NCBI GenBank assembly: GCA_038496445.1
Contig: JALMLS010000590.1
Location: 1 to 64,000 of the forward strand
Length of the DNA stretch: 64,000 bases
DNA from: Trichosphaerium sp. ATCC 40318
Taxonomy: Eukaryota > Discosea > Flabellinia > Trichosidae
Direction: 5' to 3'
In this document: positions 48,301 through 60,998 of the stretch, one piece after another
Numbering within the stretch: position 1 is the stretch's first letter
Layout: every line of letters starts with the position of its first letter
Position numbers and translations under genes: made by a program
Notes under the pieces: model-generated
Told to the model about the DNA's origin: nothing
Databases searched by the model: none
Seen by the model: the letters and a program-made list of their open reading frames with translations, nothing else

Positions 48301-50845
48301 AAGGAGTTTGTTTCAAAGTCTTCAAAGCCAACTATTATATAGGCATTAGTGGACAAAGTACACGCCAACTAGAGTCGAATACGTACATATATCGAGCAAA
48401 CCAATGAACAAGTGAGCGTCATCGTCACTCATTGTCTTGTTAATCCTTCCAACAAGCCAGTTGAACAGATTCCTAAAACAACATAAAAACGTCGCCATCT
48501 TGGTACCCACATCAAGCTCCATACCCGTAGAGTGCTAATATATACGTAAGTATTTAAGCACACTAAATCAATATGGCGTACCTTTAGCTAGCGCATCTCT
48601 GCAATCTACTGCCTTTCCAATATTGTCAGATGAATAATAACAAGTACTCTATTTGCTTACTTGTTCTAGCGTGTATGGTACTCTAAAGTACTCGCCTCTA
48701 ATGTAGTTTTTCCTGTACAACAAAGCATCCACGAGTTTGTCGTAGTCCACCTGAAGTAATTCGGCAACCCTATTGTTCACGTGTGGGAAAGCGGCGTGAA
48801 ATCTGAGGCGACAATTTTGAATACGTACCATTCAGCCTGTTGAGGGTAACCTACACTGAACGTTATGCTTCCAAAATGAGCAACTCTATCAAAATGACGT
48901 ACGAAGCTCTGCTACATCGTCCTTGGTAGAAAAGCCTATGTTACCAATGTGCAACACACTCGCTAAAATTCTGAATATTGTGTCCCTAACAACCCAAGTC
49001 AGAGATACTCACAGTACAATTACGTACTGTTCCTCTTTGCTAATTTGCACAGTCTCAAAAGCGCGAAGTACAGCCTCGAACTCGTGCAAGAGAGTCAGCA
49101 AAATATTAAAAAATAAGTAGTCGTATCTCTTTGTCATCCACGCCTTTAATAGCCACTTCACTGGAATTAAGATATTGAAAGTCTGCAGGTACAGATAGCT
49201 TATACTTTTCCCTCAATTCATCGTTGGCTCCACTTAGAAACTACAAGGAACAAATGTGAGCGGACAGACCAACTTGCGCTTGACTTCAAATTAGTTTGTT
49301 TTTACCTGATAAAATATGTGATATGATCGCTCCCTCTTTGCACGCTGAACTAGCCTACTCTATATATTATAAGTAAACCATTCATATCAATGTGCATACC
49401 TTTTCTAGGAGGTAATTTTGCATGCCACATCCTGTAAGCTGACCAGCCTTGTTGAATTGCAGCTGGAGAAATTTACCAAAACTAAAGCATGTCAACACTA
49501 GTGCACTATACATTGTCGAGACCGCACCGAGATGAATTATCATTCCTCGTTGTACGAGCGTTACCAAAAGCTTCTAGGATAGGGTTTGTCTCTTGTATCT
49601 TCTTGTCGATGTTTCCAGACTCCAAAGCCTTTCCTATCGTACGTCATGAGCAAAATCATTCAGCACTTCTATTGCGCACCGCCAATCAAAGAGAGGTATC
49701 TCATAACAAACTTTGCTGTTTCTGTCTTGCCTGCAATTTAATGAACAACAGACAGCTCCATATATCCACCAAACGTACCTGCTCCGGATTCGCCAGAAAT
49801 AAGAATACTCTACAGCAACTGTCAGTGTGTAAAACGTCACCATTAAAAAATGGTGAGAACCTGCGATTTTTGATTGACCAACATCATTCTGTATGCGCCG
49901 TCTGCTAGTGCAAACACGTGTGGCTTGACTTCATTCCTTTTTTTACCCTAAGCAAGAACCGTTAGCACTGGGCGCTTTTTAGGAGCCAGATGGATACCTT
50001 GTACGAGTTCATGACTTCTCGGCTGTAAATAGGCAGTCTCTCAAATGGGCTAGTTGCGAGGTTAGTGCAAACATAAAGCCCAATTAAAACTCACTTGACG
50101 GCCACAACTAGTCTACCAGCGAATGTCTAGGATATTATGGATGAGTCGGGGAAGTTTGCCGAAAAATACGTACATAAATCTCATTTTTTTCAAACCTTTT
50201 GCGAATGTTGTATAAAATGCTTGTGGTTTAACTTAGCAATAACCGTTTTAATGAAATACAAACCTGGACTCATGCAATTCAGGTAACTACAGAAAAATGT
50301 CATTTAATTGTGTGAGCGCTCTTAGAGGGTTTACCTGTAACATATCATCCACTTCTTGTAGCACTGACTCGCTTACTAAAACAATATTAAACACGAAAAA
50401 GTATGTGTGCTTGTACCTATGCGATGGACCTGATCTTGCCTCATACTGTACTCCTCATCGCCCCTAAAATATTGTTGGAGTCGACCGCCATATGTCGCTT
50501 ACCATAGCACCATAAAGTTCCTAAATAATTGGTTAAAAAGGTAATGTTAGAAAATTCTTACTTTGTCCCAATTGCAGAGATCTTTCCTACCAGGTACAGT
50601 TTAGTGTCGCACGTGCACAGTAAAATATTTTTAAAAGAGATTTCGTCCGGAAATGGGGTCTAATGCATCAAAGCAGGGACAGTAGCCCACATTGAGACGT
50701 ATGTTGGCGCGTTTCGCCGATTATCATACCTTCTATCCATCCTTCCTTAGGATGGCAAAAGAACACTGCGGTGCCCACCTACGGGAGTTTACGGAGCGCG
50801 TCTATAACATTGACGTACCATCAGTCCTTTCTGCACGTCACCCAT
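45380..50845 (-). CDS. Unconventional-type myosin heavy chain with IQ motifs and coiled-coil tail
   Basis: The start MGDVQKGLM is followed by an SH3-like N-terminal strand [16 protein letters not shown]. The motor is split over many introns. The P-loop [10 protein letters not shown] lies at about 49780-49812. Actin-binding and lower-50K sequences are well preserved: [60 protein letters not shown], and [20 protein letters not shown]. After the converter come IQ-like helices ([47 protein letters not shown]). A charged coiled coil follows ([20 protein letters not shown], about 46140-46350). The C-terminus (about 45380-45838) is Ser- and Pro-rich and ends YKLE. I see no DIL, MyTH4 or FERM domain. 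It would move along actin as a probable dimer. The class is not assigned. Confidence 0.85.
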
Positions 50846-51082
50846 CGTTATAGTTACTATTCTTGTAGACGGGTTGCTATGTACGTCTTTGGGTGAGTTA
50901 AGTACTATTAATACTATTTTACTGCGCCTCGCCACTTATAAGCCTCTTTTAGTGCACAGAAAAAACACCGCAAGTACTTTAAAACACTCTTAAATTATCA
51001 CGTGTCGCTAAGGGAGATTACCGGACTTGGATTGTAGACACTATAATTTCTTTTGGAGACAACCAAACTAGTCAAAGCTGTG

Positions 51083-51209
51083 ATGAATTCAACGCCTTTC
51101 ATGGTACCGGGAGAACTTAAAACAATGTTTGAGGGTTTGAGTATAGTGCTGGAAGCAAACAAAGGACGTTCTGACAAAAATAAAGATATATATTTGTCTC
51201 AGGTATTAT
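51083..51209 (+). CDS. Possible small protein or terminal exon, convergent with MPDU1
   Basis: A 42-codon open frame, MNSTPFMVPGELKTMFEGLS followed by IVLEANKGRSDKNKD, ends TAG at 51207-51209, overlapping the 3' end of MPDU1 by a few bases. The sequence looks amphipathic and non-random, and exon-like blocks precede it (about 50880-51075). I could not build a full gene or recognise a family. Confidence 0.3.
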
Positions 51210-52161
51210 AGTTCTACTCTTTCTTGGCTTTCTTCTCCCTCTTGGACTTGTCTCCGTATATCAAAATCTGTACAATAATGGTACCATTCATAAAGACGCT
51301 CACAAGGTAGTTTGTCAAAACTAATAACATTGTTAAAAAAAACACCCAAAAGGTTGAATTTTAACGCACTCATTGGGTCACCAACTTCAGAGAGAGTTGT
51401 GAAGATGCGTGCCAAATTACCACCAAAGTTCATAACAAATGACATGAGTGCCAATTGTCCTGCGTCACCAGTCTTAACAGTTGTTAGTAAACATGTATTG
51501 GAATGTGGATGGGTTTTTTCAATCGTACCCTGAATGTTTGAATGATTTGTGGGATTTTAGAGACAGTAAAGACAACAATGGAGGACGCTTGACACAATCG
51601 GCGCACGTCAACTGTTGCGTGTGCAATCAAGAAGTAGTTCAATCCAACCACAGCCGCTATAGTAGCGAGAAAGTTGAGCGGTAAACCACCTTTACAGTTG
51701 GTATAGATGAGATACAGGATCACGATATCTACAAAACTGCGTCAATAAGACATGATGTGACTGGATAAAAAAGTGTACTGACCTTGTACTAGGATAACGA
51801 TGGCCTCGCCATAAGTAGAAAATGGCATGTCCAACATGAATGGATAACAAAAGTTAAACGTAAATCTGTTCGAAAGCGTCAGTGGTATTGAAGCGAGGAT
51901 GACGTGGCACTCAAAACCTTACCCAACACACTCCAACAGGTACATTTGCAAGGATATGCCGTTACTGTTACCGGCAGCGATAATTTTTTGTATTTGAGGT
52001 ACTTTCACCATAAAGGCGCCCATAATCACAGCAAACCCAAGTAATTTTGATATTAGTAGCTGAAGGCATGCAGTATCTAATTTATTGTAAGAAAAGCGTT
52101 TAATTTGTATTTTAGTAACTGAGGAAGTCCTGCTTTTCAAAAAAGGTTGCATGACAATCAT
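51206..52161 (-). CDS. MPDU1: Mannose-P-dolichol utilization defect 1 (PQ-loop membrane protein)
   Basis: The start is MIVMQPFLKSRTSSV. The first PQ-loop is KLLGFAVIMGAFMVKVPQIQ, then KIIAAGNSNGISLQMYLLEC, matching the K.PQI.K...A.S..GLSL...LE pattern of MPDU1. After an intron, PFSTYGEAIVILVQDIVILY LIY and VGLNYFLIA are membrane helices. The second PQ-loop is VVFTVSKIPQIIQTF, followed by LSAFTFVMNFGGNLARIFTT-type helices and an N-terminal-facing EVGDPM. The C-terminus is short and charged. MPDU1 is an ER protein needed for use of dolichol-phosphate mannose and glucose in N-glycan and GPI synthesis. The length is close to the usual roughly 245 residues. Exon borders at 51530-51560, 51730-51800 and 51870-51925 are approximate. 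Confidence 0.85.
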
Positions 52162-52362
52162 TAGTGAGAAAGCCGTAATCTACAAGCAGTTGCGTGTCCA
52201 TTGATGCGTTTTTATCACTGTGCTTAAAAGCTCTTAAGGTAGAACCGTGTTTTTTTCAGTGAATACCAAAGAAAGCAATGTTGTGGCGTTAGTATTGAAC
52301 GTACGGGCCAAATGACTACCTGCTAAGACTATGGCATTCAACTGTAAGCTATTGGGGGTACA

Positions 52363-53943
52363 ATGAGATCCAAATACATTTTAGTAACCCTTTCTCAGTT
52401 AAAAAAGTGGCATGTGAGTGAATACGCGAGATGTGGGGTGAAAAAAATATGCTTACGGCGATACGCGCGTTCTGCACGAAAATCAGACCGCTCACCTCGA
52501 ACCTTTCTGGAATCGCCACAATTCTCATACCATAGCGATGGTGTTGTAGTAGGTGAGTTCCACTTGTTGTTTTAATTCAAACTGTAAAAGGTATTGATGA
52601 GGCAGGGAGGGGCCCTATGCTCGGTCCTATGGTACGAGCGCTATACAATATTGTTGAATGACACATCACAGGTTATGGCAGCAATTGCTATCGCTCCAAC
52701 GAGCGAAGCTACGTTACAGGTACACCACAGCAATAGAAATAAACGCAAACAAGGATTAGGAGCTTGGTGTAAAGGATTCCAAAAAACTTAGCCGCACCAA
52801 ACGCGAGTCAATGGAAAATGTTCGTGTTTATTCTACCAAACATAACCTCACCAGCCTTAGAAAGTGCGAGAAGCATCTGCGCTGGTACAACGTCGTAAAA
52901 GTGTTTATAGAATTGATAATAAATACATTTTATTGTTAGGTACTCACACGCCATGTAAGCGCAGAACAGATTGACCAAAGACGGCTTTCAGGAGAGTCAC
53001 TCAATGAAATTGAGTTCTCCGTACGTATGGATTTAACAGATCCAAGATGTAGTACTGACTTTACGAAAGATGATGGAGTCACTTCTGGCCTCCATTCAAA
53101 AAACACGAATGAACGTATGCCACGTGTATGTTGATGCTCTGACATCCAAGCCCGAGTCAGCTATCATACCTATGCGCAATCGATTTCCTATGTACACTCC
53201 AATTGTTTATTATTATGACATTAACCGTGCTGGCAAGGTTTCCTATGACTTCTGAGATTAGAGGGGATGATAAGTTTTTGTCTGTAAGATCACCACACAA
53301 TAGCCAAGGTGTCATGTTAACAGGTGTTTTTGAAAGGTATCTGCTGCTTCTATAGTCGCCAAATGCGAGCGAGATAGATCTATGGATGAGATTGGAGAGG
53401 CGCATGGTAACAAGCTTGGTATGATGTACTTGTACATAACACGTTCGCTGATGGTAATCCAAGGGTCTGGCTATATGCTAGATAAACATACAAGCAAATT
53501 TTTGCTGCAACTGAACAAATCTGACGTAGCTATACCTCCTTTCGTGAGACGCACGTGGCAATCAAAATATGATAGAATATCTGTGCCTGTGAATGCAAAG
53601 ACAATAGAACAGCATAAATCCAATAACTCTGAACTCCATCGCACTGTTAGCTCTGAAACACCTGCTCTTTCTGATGAGTTAAATGGTTTGCACATTACAA
53701 TCACATTGAAAGATGCTAACAGTACCATTAGCGCTCCTGGGTGATATTCATGACTTAAAATATGACTGGCTTGAAAAACTATCGGATAGCTTCATAGCAG
53801 GCGGTGTAACAGAACTGTCACAGATGAAAAAATGGAATAGACGTGATATGAATGCCATACTAAAAAATCAGTTCAGTATATCGCATACAGCAGACAGAAG
53901 GAAGATTGTAACAGCGATATGGGCTAAAAACAAAGGAAAGTAA
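52363..53943 (+). CDS. RNASEH2A: Ribonuclease H2 subunit A with C-terminal extension
   Basis: The frame from MRSKYILVTLSQLKKWHVSE splices to VVVGIDEAGRGPMLGPM, the type-2 RNase H signature with the first catalytic Asp-Glu. Next come VMAAIAIAPTSEATLQ, then ELGVKDSKKLSRTKRESM (second Asp). CHVYVDALTSKPES gives the third Asp, and IRGDDKFLSVSAASIVAKCE RD the fourth acidic site and substrate loop. The domain closes with LGSGYMLDKHTSKFLLQL and VRRTWQSKY. The GRG motif allows recognition of single ribonucleotides; the enzyme removes ribonucleotides and RNA:DNA hybrids in the nucleus. Beyond the usual end, after a probable intron, is LKYDWLEKLSDSFIAGGVTE then MKKWNRRDMNAILK, resembling a SAM-type five-helix domain, ending at 53943. 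This tail may belong to the same protein or to a small separate gene. Confidence 0.85.
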
Positions 53944-54007
53944 AATAACTTAAAATAGGCATTTGTTAAGCCAATGTACAATTTGTAAAATCTCTCGTAA
54001 ATAATGA

Positions 54008-56832
54008 TGAATGTCGCTGCGTGTCGCTGTGAAAGCACAACGGAACCGGAGGCATACGATCCACGTCAAAAGAACAGGTTTTGTTAACTCGTTAAATATT
54101 TACACGCTGAAAATCCTCAAGCAACGCATAAACAACCTTTACCACGCGGATATTGGGACAATGTTAACAATCAACGACTTTTTTTTGATAGTCTATGTGA
54201 GAAGCTAAACGTGCGCGTACAACACGACTGGTACACAGTGACAACCAAAATGGTGGTGAATCATGGAGGTGGAAGTATAATGACAAAGTACCAAATACTA
54301 TGAACAAAAATGCCATTTGACGCTGCCATAGGTACAAAGGCTCAGTATATAACGCTACAAACACAATTTACCCATGGTTTAAGTTGACACCTGGCGAATT
54401 CAAGTACGGCTGTAGACCACAACTTTAGCGCTCACTAATCCACAAGGAATGCACCCGCACGCTATTGGACTTCTGTGGTCAATCAACAGTCTGAAATGAA
54501 CAGAGTTGCACAAGAATTTGATGTGAAGATGTTGGATGATTGGTATCGTGTTACCCGAACATCTCTCAAGGCTTCGGGTGTAGCAGCACTCCTACAACAG
54601 TACCTTCACCTTTTACAAATACAAGCATTAAATATACTTTAAGATTTGATGGATGCTTACAGACAGCCTTGAGAACCATTTACGCTAATCATACTTGGCA
54701 TACTTGGCAATTTATGTGAGTTTGATTAATCAGCTATTTATCACGACTAACCATCGACCCAGAGATACACCAGAAACCCAAGACTCGATATCACGGCGGG
54801 TTGAAGCTCTAGTCCATGATCTTAAAGTAAAGTTTGAGGATGATTGGTACAATGTCTCCAATGCCGAGTTCACAGACAACATAAATGGCTTAGCACTCAC
54901 CTTGTGCGTCCACGTGATCTCTAGTTATAACCGAGTACTAATAAAATAGACACTATGGTGGAGAAGTGGGAGATATCATACCTCGTCTTTATCCTCGATA
55001 CAAGTGGCTACCTTTCAAGTTCAAGTACGAAAACTCATGGTGCAATGTAATTATACTAAATGCGACAGGAATATACCAAAATCATTTTTGGATGACAAGA
55101 GCAACCACCGTTTAATTGCAGACTATCTTGGCTCTAATCATTTTGGCATTACCTTGGACAACCTGGATGGATGGTATGATGTTAGTCTTAGTCACATAGA
55201 GCACACCAATGCAGCGCCGCTCTTAACCATGTGAGTATTGCCCGACTGTAACTCAATACCATTCTAATTCAGCCTCAAGGTACAATCAGTCGTTGCCTCA
55301 ATTCCTCAAAAGCCTGTATCCTGAGCACCCCTGGACTACCTGGAAGTTCAAGTACAAGTTGATTGGCTGTAATGTTGAATACTTACAGTTTGGATTAGAA
55401 CAAGTATTCTCGATTATATTTCGAAACAACACAATTTTAAGACAATGGACTGTTGGTACAGCGTATCACTACAAGACCTCAAAGATTGGGGAGCATCGTC
55501 TCTAGTGGCAGAGTATGTGAGCTTTATATTCTTGATAGACTAATGTACAACTGTTCAGGTTCAAATCTTTGGAGGGAGTACTAACTGCAGGCTATCCTTC
55601 ATTTAAATGGAACACGAAAATGTTCACAAAGCGCCCACACAAAAATTTGTTGGCAATACAACGTGATACAATGTACAAAATTGGCATAAAACTCGGTGTC
55701 AAAGAACTGAAAAATTGGTACAATGTTCTTGCTGACGATGTCATCAAACTCCCTGGAGGTAGGAGCATACTGAATAAGTACGAACACATATTACAATGCA
55801 CTAATTAAACGATATTTAGATACAATAAATCGTTAGTAAAAGTACTACAGGCAACCTATCCCAACTTTTTCTGGGTGCCTTGGAAATTTGTGTGAGTTTA
55901 ATTCTGTGGTTTATTATGTTCTTTGAATTAATCAGCAATCCTTCAGATCCATTTCGAACGTCCACCGACCTGGATACTGGCAAGATATTGAAAACCAAAA
56001 GGATTTTATCAAGGATGTTGAGAAAGAACTGAACATTAGAAAGTGGGACGAATGGTACACGTGCTCCCGTATCTTCCAAATACAAACACAATAACAGGTA
56101 TCGAGTATCACTTGCTCAAGTCAAACAATACGGTGGAAATGGTGTTGTAGCGTATTTCCCTCGTTTGCTTGCGTCAGTATACAACACCGAACCGTGGGAA
56201 TGGCACAAGTTTGTGCTTCACTCTAAAAAAGCAGGACAAAGGTAACTATTGCCTGACCTATCACGTGCTGTTTTGACACTGGTATAGAATACTAGTACAA
56301 CGCACCATGCAAGCGTTCCCAGGTCTAGAGGTTGAGGAAGAACATTTAATTGGGCTTAAAGAATCATCAAACACAGCCATGACTGTTGATGTCTTTGTTC
56401 CTGAGCACAATCTGGCACTTGAGTACCAAGGTTGGTTATTACAACCCTTCATATCAACGCTAATTAACCAAGGCGAGCATCATTATAAAACTTCAGTACC
56501 ATATCAAGTACCAGCTCAAGTATTCGGTATGCGTGATGCACACAAGGCACAAATATGTCGCGACAGTGGTAGGCTGTAAAATCATATAATTTTTTCTAAA
56601 TGATACAGGCATTAGACTCGTGTCCGTACCCTATTGGTGGGATGGTTCACTGGAGGAGCTGGTAGACACTATCAATACGCATACAGATTTGGTAATATCT
56701 GCGCCTTCACGGAGGACGGCTGCACCTTCAAAAGCGCTACAAGGAAATGGTCCGTTCTTTCAACTTATTTCTTTTTTTGTACTGAAATTCTTTATTCCAG
56801 AAAAAGCACAAAAGCTCATGCAACCACATTGA
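54008..56832 (+). CDS. Multi-module protein with C-terminal PD-(D/E)XK-like nuclease domain
   Basis: Seven divergent copies of a roughly 75-residue module lie in tandem before the nuclease domain, most split by an intron at a similar place. Recurring features are a GYW..-N-Q-F start, a DWY.V centre, and a YP..-W..WKF end. Examples: PRGYWDNVNNQRLFFDSL with HDWYTVTTKMVV; DDWYRVTRTSLK; EDDWYNVSN; DGWYDVSLSHIE with LYPEHPWTTWKFKYK; CWYSVSLQDLKDWG; KNWYNVLADDVI with YPNFFWVPWKFV; GYWQDIENQKDFIKDVEKEL with DEWYTCSR. The final part (56307-56700) reads MTVDVFVPEHNLALEYQG, then after an intron GEHHYKT, FGMRDAHKAQICRDSG and IRLVSVPYWWDGSLEELVDT. D...E-Y-Q followed by HHY resembles Vsr/DUF559-type restriction-like endonuclease cores. 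The function is unknown; a nucleic-acid-cleaving role is inferred. The exact C-terminus is uncertain. Confidence 0.6.
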
Positions 56833-56861
56833 TTCTAAATTGTTACTGATTGCATACCCCT

Positions 56862-59672
56862 TCAGTCGGCAAATAACTGCCGGTAGTACTGTACAAATGA
56901 GATATCGTCTGTAAAATGAAATTTGTTTAACAGCGCGTCCTTGTCCACTACTTCTTCCAATTGTGGAAACGAAGCCAGCTGGTTCTTGAGATCATCTTTG
57001 TGACTCGGTGTTAATCTACATACAAGCCACCGTGCCATCGATTGCCCTTCATCAAACTTGCGTATAATAGGTTGTGGGAATCTGCATTGAGCCGACCGAA
57101 CCGCAAAAGAATGGCAGCTGTTCCTCACCTAATTAGAAAAACCATGTTAGCCCACCAACCCACGCACATTGTCGAGAGTAACGCACGGTATCATAGTGAG
57201 GTGTTGCTACATCTGTACCACTCCAAATAAAAACGTCAGTATGGTGGTCTAAGAGGAGCACGGTGTCACTTTGAAGTGCCAAGTCTTCAAGAGGTAGCCT
57301 GACAAACTGCCACTTATACTTTTCTTTTGTTGCAAATAAAGGCGGATCAACCAATCGTATCGAATCACTTGCACTTGCCATTAAGAAAAGATACGTTATA
57401 TAAGCAATATCATCTGAATGTTGAAGGATTGGCCTAAATATAGTTGAGTTGACAGAATACGCACAAAATAAAATAGTACCCAAGGATAGGTCCTTGCCGT
57501 AATTGGAATAGCCTACCGGGATTAATTAACGTCAATTAAAAATAATATTTGGCTACAGTACCTCCGTGGTACTGCTCCAAGATGTTTAGGTATCGCATGA
57601 GAGCCTCCACCACTTGATTTTCCAACGGTTTTAACAAACTTTCTCAAAACTGTGTCCAAATATTGTTGACTCTTCTCAACTGAATTTTTCCAAGCAATCA
57701 GCGCCTACCAATTACAAATTAGTACATAGTATTCCACTACTCAACTTACAGCACTCTTTGCTATAAGGACTGTAAGAATATCTGCGTTAACGCCTTTTAC
57801 ATAGTCAACAAAGGACGCAATCAAAGGCAAACACTTTGTTATGATACGTTGCATCCTAAAGAAAAAGAAGAAATATCAATATAAAAGTTATGTTTAGATT
57901 GCACGTGCCTTGAACCGTCACGTGTTATAAAAGTGGCGACAAACTGTAAGTATACATTCTTTTGTGTTGAAATACCGTCTAGGACATTGAATAATACTGT
58001 AAAACATTGACGTGGTTGAACACCAGTCATCCGCGAGTAATGTGCATTATCCTTCGTCCCCACAGATTCACTAACCTAGTAGATCGTTTGTAATCGTCAC
58101 ACATGCCAACTGTTATCAAGTTACCGTACGTATGCATCCCTTGAATCAACTTGCAAGGCTGGACCAATAATGTGCTTTACCTACAACCTAACGTTACAAC
58201 CATGACAACAAAACCTATTCAAATTGGTACTCACATCGAGGCCCTTGCTTGTACGTATAGAAAGTATACCAGCACGGCCAACATCTAAGATGTCATCACA
58301 ATCGAGTTGTAGTGTCTAAGCATACCTCGATAAAGCGACAGCATCAAGTCTTTAGCGAACTCTGCGCCAAACTGCTCTCTGGGTATAACTATTCCTCCAC
58401 AATCTGATACAAGGTACTGCAACGCTCTCACTTCAAAGTTCAAATGTCCAACACAAAAAATATCAATACCTGTTTGCAACAACAAGTTAGAGATAACTCA
58501 AGTCACTAACACAATTTTTCGAGCCAAAACCACGTGCCAATATCATTTTGTAAGCATATTCGACTCATTTGTTTGTAGTAGTCTATAGACGCTCTGCGCA
58601 AATTACTATCACTCTCGTTCCTTTCATTTGTTACTCGATAAGGCTGTTGTTCAGGGAGAGCTCCAGGTCCATAGTTGGGCGTCCCAGTCATAAACACAGT
58701 AATCCTGCCATGATTATGTCCCATAAGATTAATGGCGGCTTCCAAAGCTGCACCCAATGCACGTGGTTTTACAACATGCTGCTTGTGTCCTCCCTTCTTT
58801 TCTTTTGCTCTTTCTGTAAGTGCTAATAAAATAGCTTGTATGTTATCAACACAATTCTTAAAAGAAGCCATGTGCGAAGATTTGTTCGTAGCCAATCGCG
58901 AAATATCGTGCTGTTGCAAAAATGAATGTCCAGGCAGTACGAAAGCACGACAAAGTTTAGGTGAACCAGCCAAGTGATACACATGAACAACAGACGTAAG
59001 GACTACCAATCCAATCAACGTGGACGGTGGCATCAAAGCAATGGCACTGTGAATAGAGGAAGCCAGGTTCTAAATCAAGGTTGTAAGGGCTTATTCAATA
59101 AAATCAAAAAAAAAAAGAGCTACCTTCATTTCTTGTTTAGTAATGTGACCATCAATAACAAACACGTTATGGCATGACCCTTGCCACTCGGGTTGAGTGG
59201 GCTGTAATACATCAATGACATCGTAATCTGCTCCTTGAGGGCGTAGAGGTACTGTAGGAAGTGCACAAGAGTTCACAAAGCCGCAGAAGAGGCATTTCCA
59301 TTGACACCCATCTTGACATTCAACAGTTAACATAAAACTTCAAAATACTGTAACTACCTTCTGCTTGAGACGCAAACGATACAAATGAGGTACCATAGGC
59401 AGAACACTGATAGCACTGGGGAAGTGACGCCACGCAAGGCGGTGCAGGGTTTAATACCGCCGTTGGTTGTAATAACGCTCCCACAGGCAATGAACTAACG
59501 ACAGCGTTAGAACAAACGACTTTAGGGCTTGTATTCACAAAATATGTACTGTACGTCACCTTATCCTGTGAATTGGCGCCACGGGGATAGCTGACGCCGA
59601 AAACAGTAGTGGGTTAGCAACTGGTAGCACATAAGAGGGATGGGCCTCTTTTTTCGATGCTTCGGCAGCCAT
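56862..59672 (-). CDS. SEC23-like COPII coat protein
   Basis: The start MAAEASKKEAHPSYVLPVAN is followed by a Pro/Ala-rich lead. The zinc-finger part is PQCYQCSAYGTSF, then WKCLFCGFVNSC (CxxC pairs). The trunk (von Willebrand A-like) domain has HNVFVIDGHITKQEMK, SLVGLVVLTSVVHVYHLAG-type strands and RALGAALEAAINLMGHNHGR then ITVFMTGTPNYGPGALP. The helical domain and a gelsolin-like domain follow, with FVRLPLEDLALQSDTVLLLD then HHTDVFIWSG. The C-terminus is EGQSMARWLVCRLTPSHKDD ... FTDDISFVQYYRQLFAD, with a stop at 56862. This order is that of Sec23, the Sar1 GTPase-activating inner COPII coat subunit at ER exit sites. The GTPNYGPGALP segment and spacing recall the divergent plant-type Sec23-like branch more than canonical Sec23. 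Several introns are present. Confidence 0.8.
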
Positions 59673-60101
59673 AGGCGCAAGGAGATGCTAATTCAGTTGC
59701 TGACGTTGTCAATCACAGATTTTGACACTTTGAGTCAAAATCATTAAAAGCTGTGTTTGACGACATCTGACAACCACAATGTATTACTGCACAACAGTAC
59801 AAAACCATTACAGACACATTCAGAACTGTTTAACAAATGGAACAGCAACTTTTCATTAAAGCTACTCTTGGCGCCAAGTTATACGCGCCAATTACAAAAT
59901 GCCACATTTTGCCACCTTATTTGAGAAGCACTGCAGTGCGATTACTCAGTCAAAACGGTTCATAAGTTTCAACTTACGCTAACGCACCAAGCATAGGTAA
60001 GTTTACAGCAACGGTCTACGGTAGACCTACTAGCACCGTTCTACTTGCTTTGTTCGTATACTTATAAATCGTAGGATACCTTCACCAAGTACCGCAGGAC
60101 C
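59673..60101. other. Divergent intergenic region
   Basis: Lies between the start of the SEC23-like gene (minus) and a small coiled-coil gene (plus). No open frame with coding character is present. It probably contains promoters for both. Confidence 0.5.
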
Positions 60102-60998
60102 ATGGCACAAACCAGAGACAATTTTGTGTTATCCACCAATTTTGAAGACTACAAGGCACGTAAACAAGCTACAAAAACTCCAAAACGCGAGACACCGTAT
60201 CGTTTTCGTTTGTACACTCCTTTTGAGGCCAACGATTGCACTTTCCTTGCATTCGGTGAAGTGATGCGGATAGCTGAGTGCCCCGCTTAGCAAGTAACGT
60301 CGAAAACTGTATTGTGCGCTAGTTACGGTTATTTGCCGTGCACGTGAGCTTAAAAGCCAACTCAGAGGTTTTAACACCACTGGGGTTGTAAGCGATGTGG
60401 TGGTGAATCTCCACTTAGCACAGTAGCGCAACAAACCTAACTTGTGACGAAATCAGGGAAACCGATGGATACTCGCGTTTTTTGAGTTTTTATAGGATGT
60501 TTAAACCAAAAAGACCAGAAGGACACGATTTGAAGCATGCCAAATCATGTCCTTTTGCTTTTTTTTCTCTCTCGTGCTTACCCCTTATTTTAGGCGTTAT
60601 GTGACGCTGAGATTATGGCAAAAGATGCTGAGATTGCTACAAAAGATGCCCAGCTTGCTGACAGGGATGCCAAAATCGTTGAGCTAAAACGAGAGTGTAT
60701 CAAAGCAGCTGCAGATTCAGAGGAAAAATCTCGTTTGGTAGAACACCTCAAACGTCAACTTGACGAGGAATCAAGCAAAAAAAGAGCCGCTGATCAGGAG
60801 CTGAAACGGTCAAGGGCAGACATCAAAAGGCAGCGAACACATCGCATCCAAACCCTGACTAGAGCCAAGCAAAAAATGGAAAAGCTTGACTTTGGCTCTG
60901 CAAAGGATGCTATGGAAGATGTTTTAGAGGAAGATGTGAGACGCGAAGATGAAGTAGAGCTAGAAGAGCAACTAAGAGTTAGTGATAATGAGCAGTAG
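60102..60998 (+). CDS. Small coiled-coil protein, function unknown
   Basis: The start is MAQTRDNFVLSTNFEDYKAR, then PYRFRLYTPFEANDCTFLAF. After introns a second block reads VICRARELKSQLRGFNTTGV. The last exon, from about 60600, is a long charged helix with imperfect 7-residue steps (AKDAEIATKDAQLADRDAKI, VELKRECIKAAADSEEKSRL), continuing through KRSRADIKRQRTHRIQTL to an acidic end (VRREDEVELEEQLRVSDNEQ). A coiled coil is therefore expected. The joins between 60295 and 60600 are uncertain, and the N-terminal and coil parts might be separate genes. No family was recognised. Confidence 0.45.

Noticed and set aside
58569-58977. Plus-strand frames within the SEC23-like gene
   Set aside because: Shadows of the minus-strand trunk-domain exon, which has clear family motifs.
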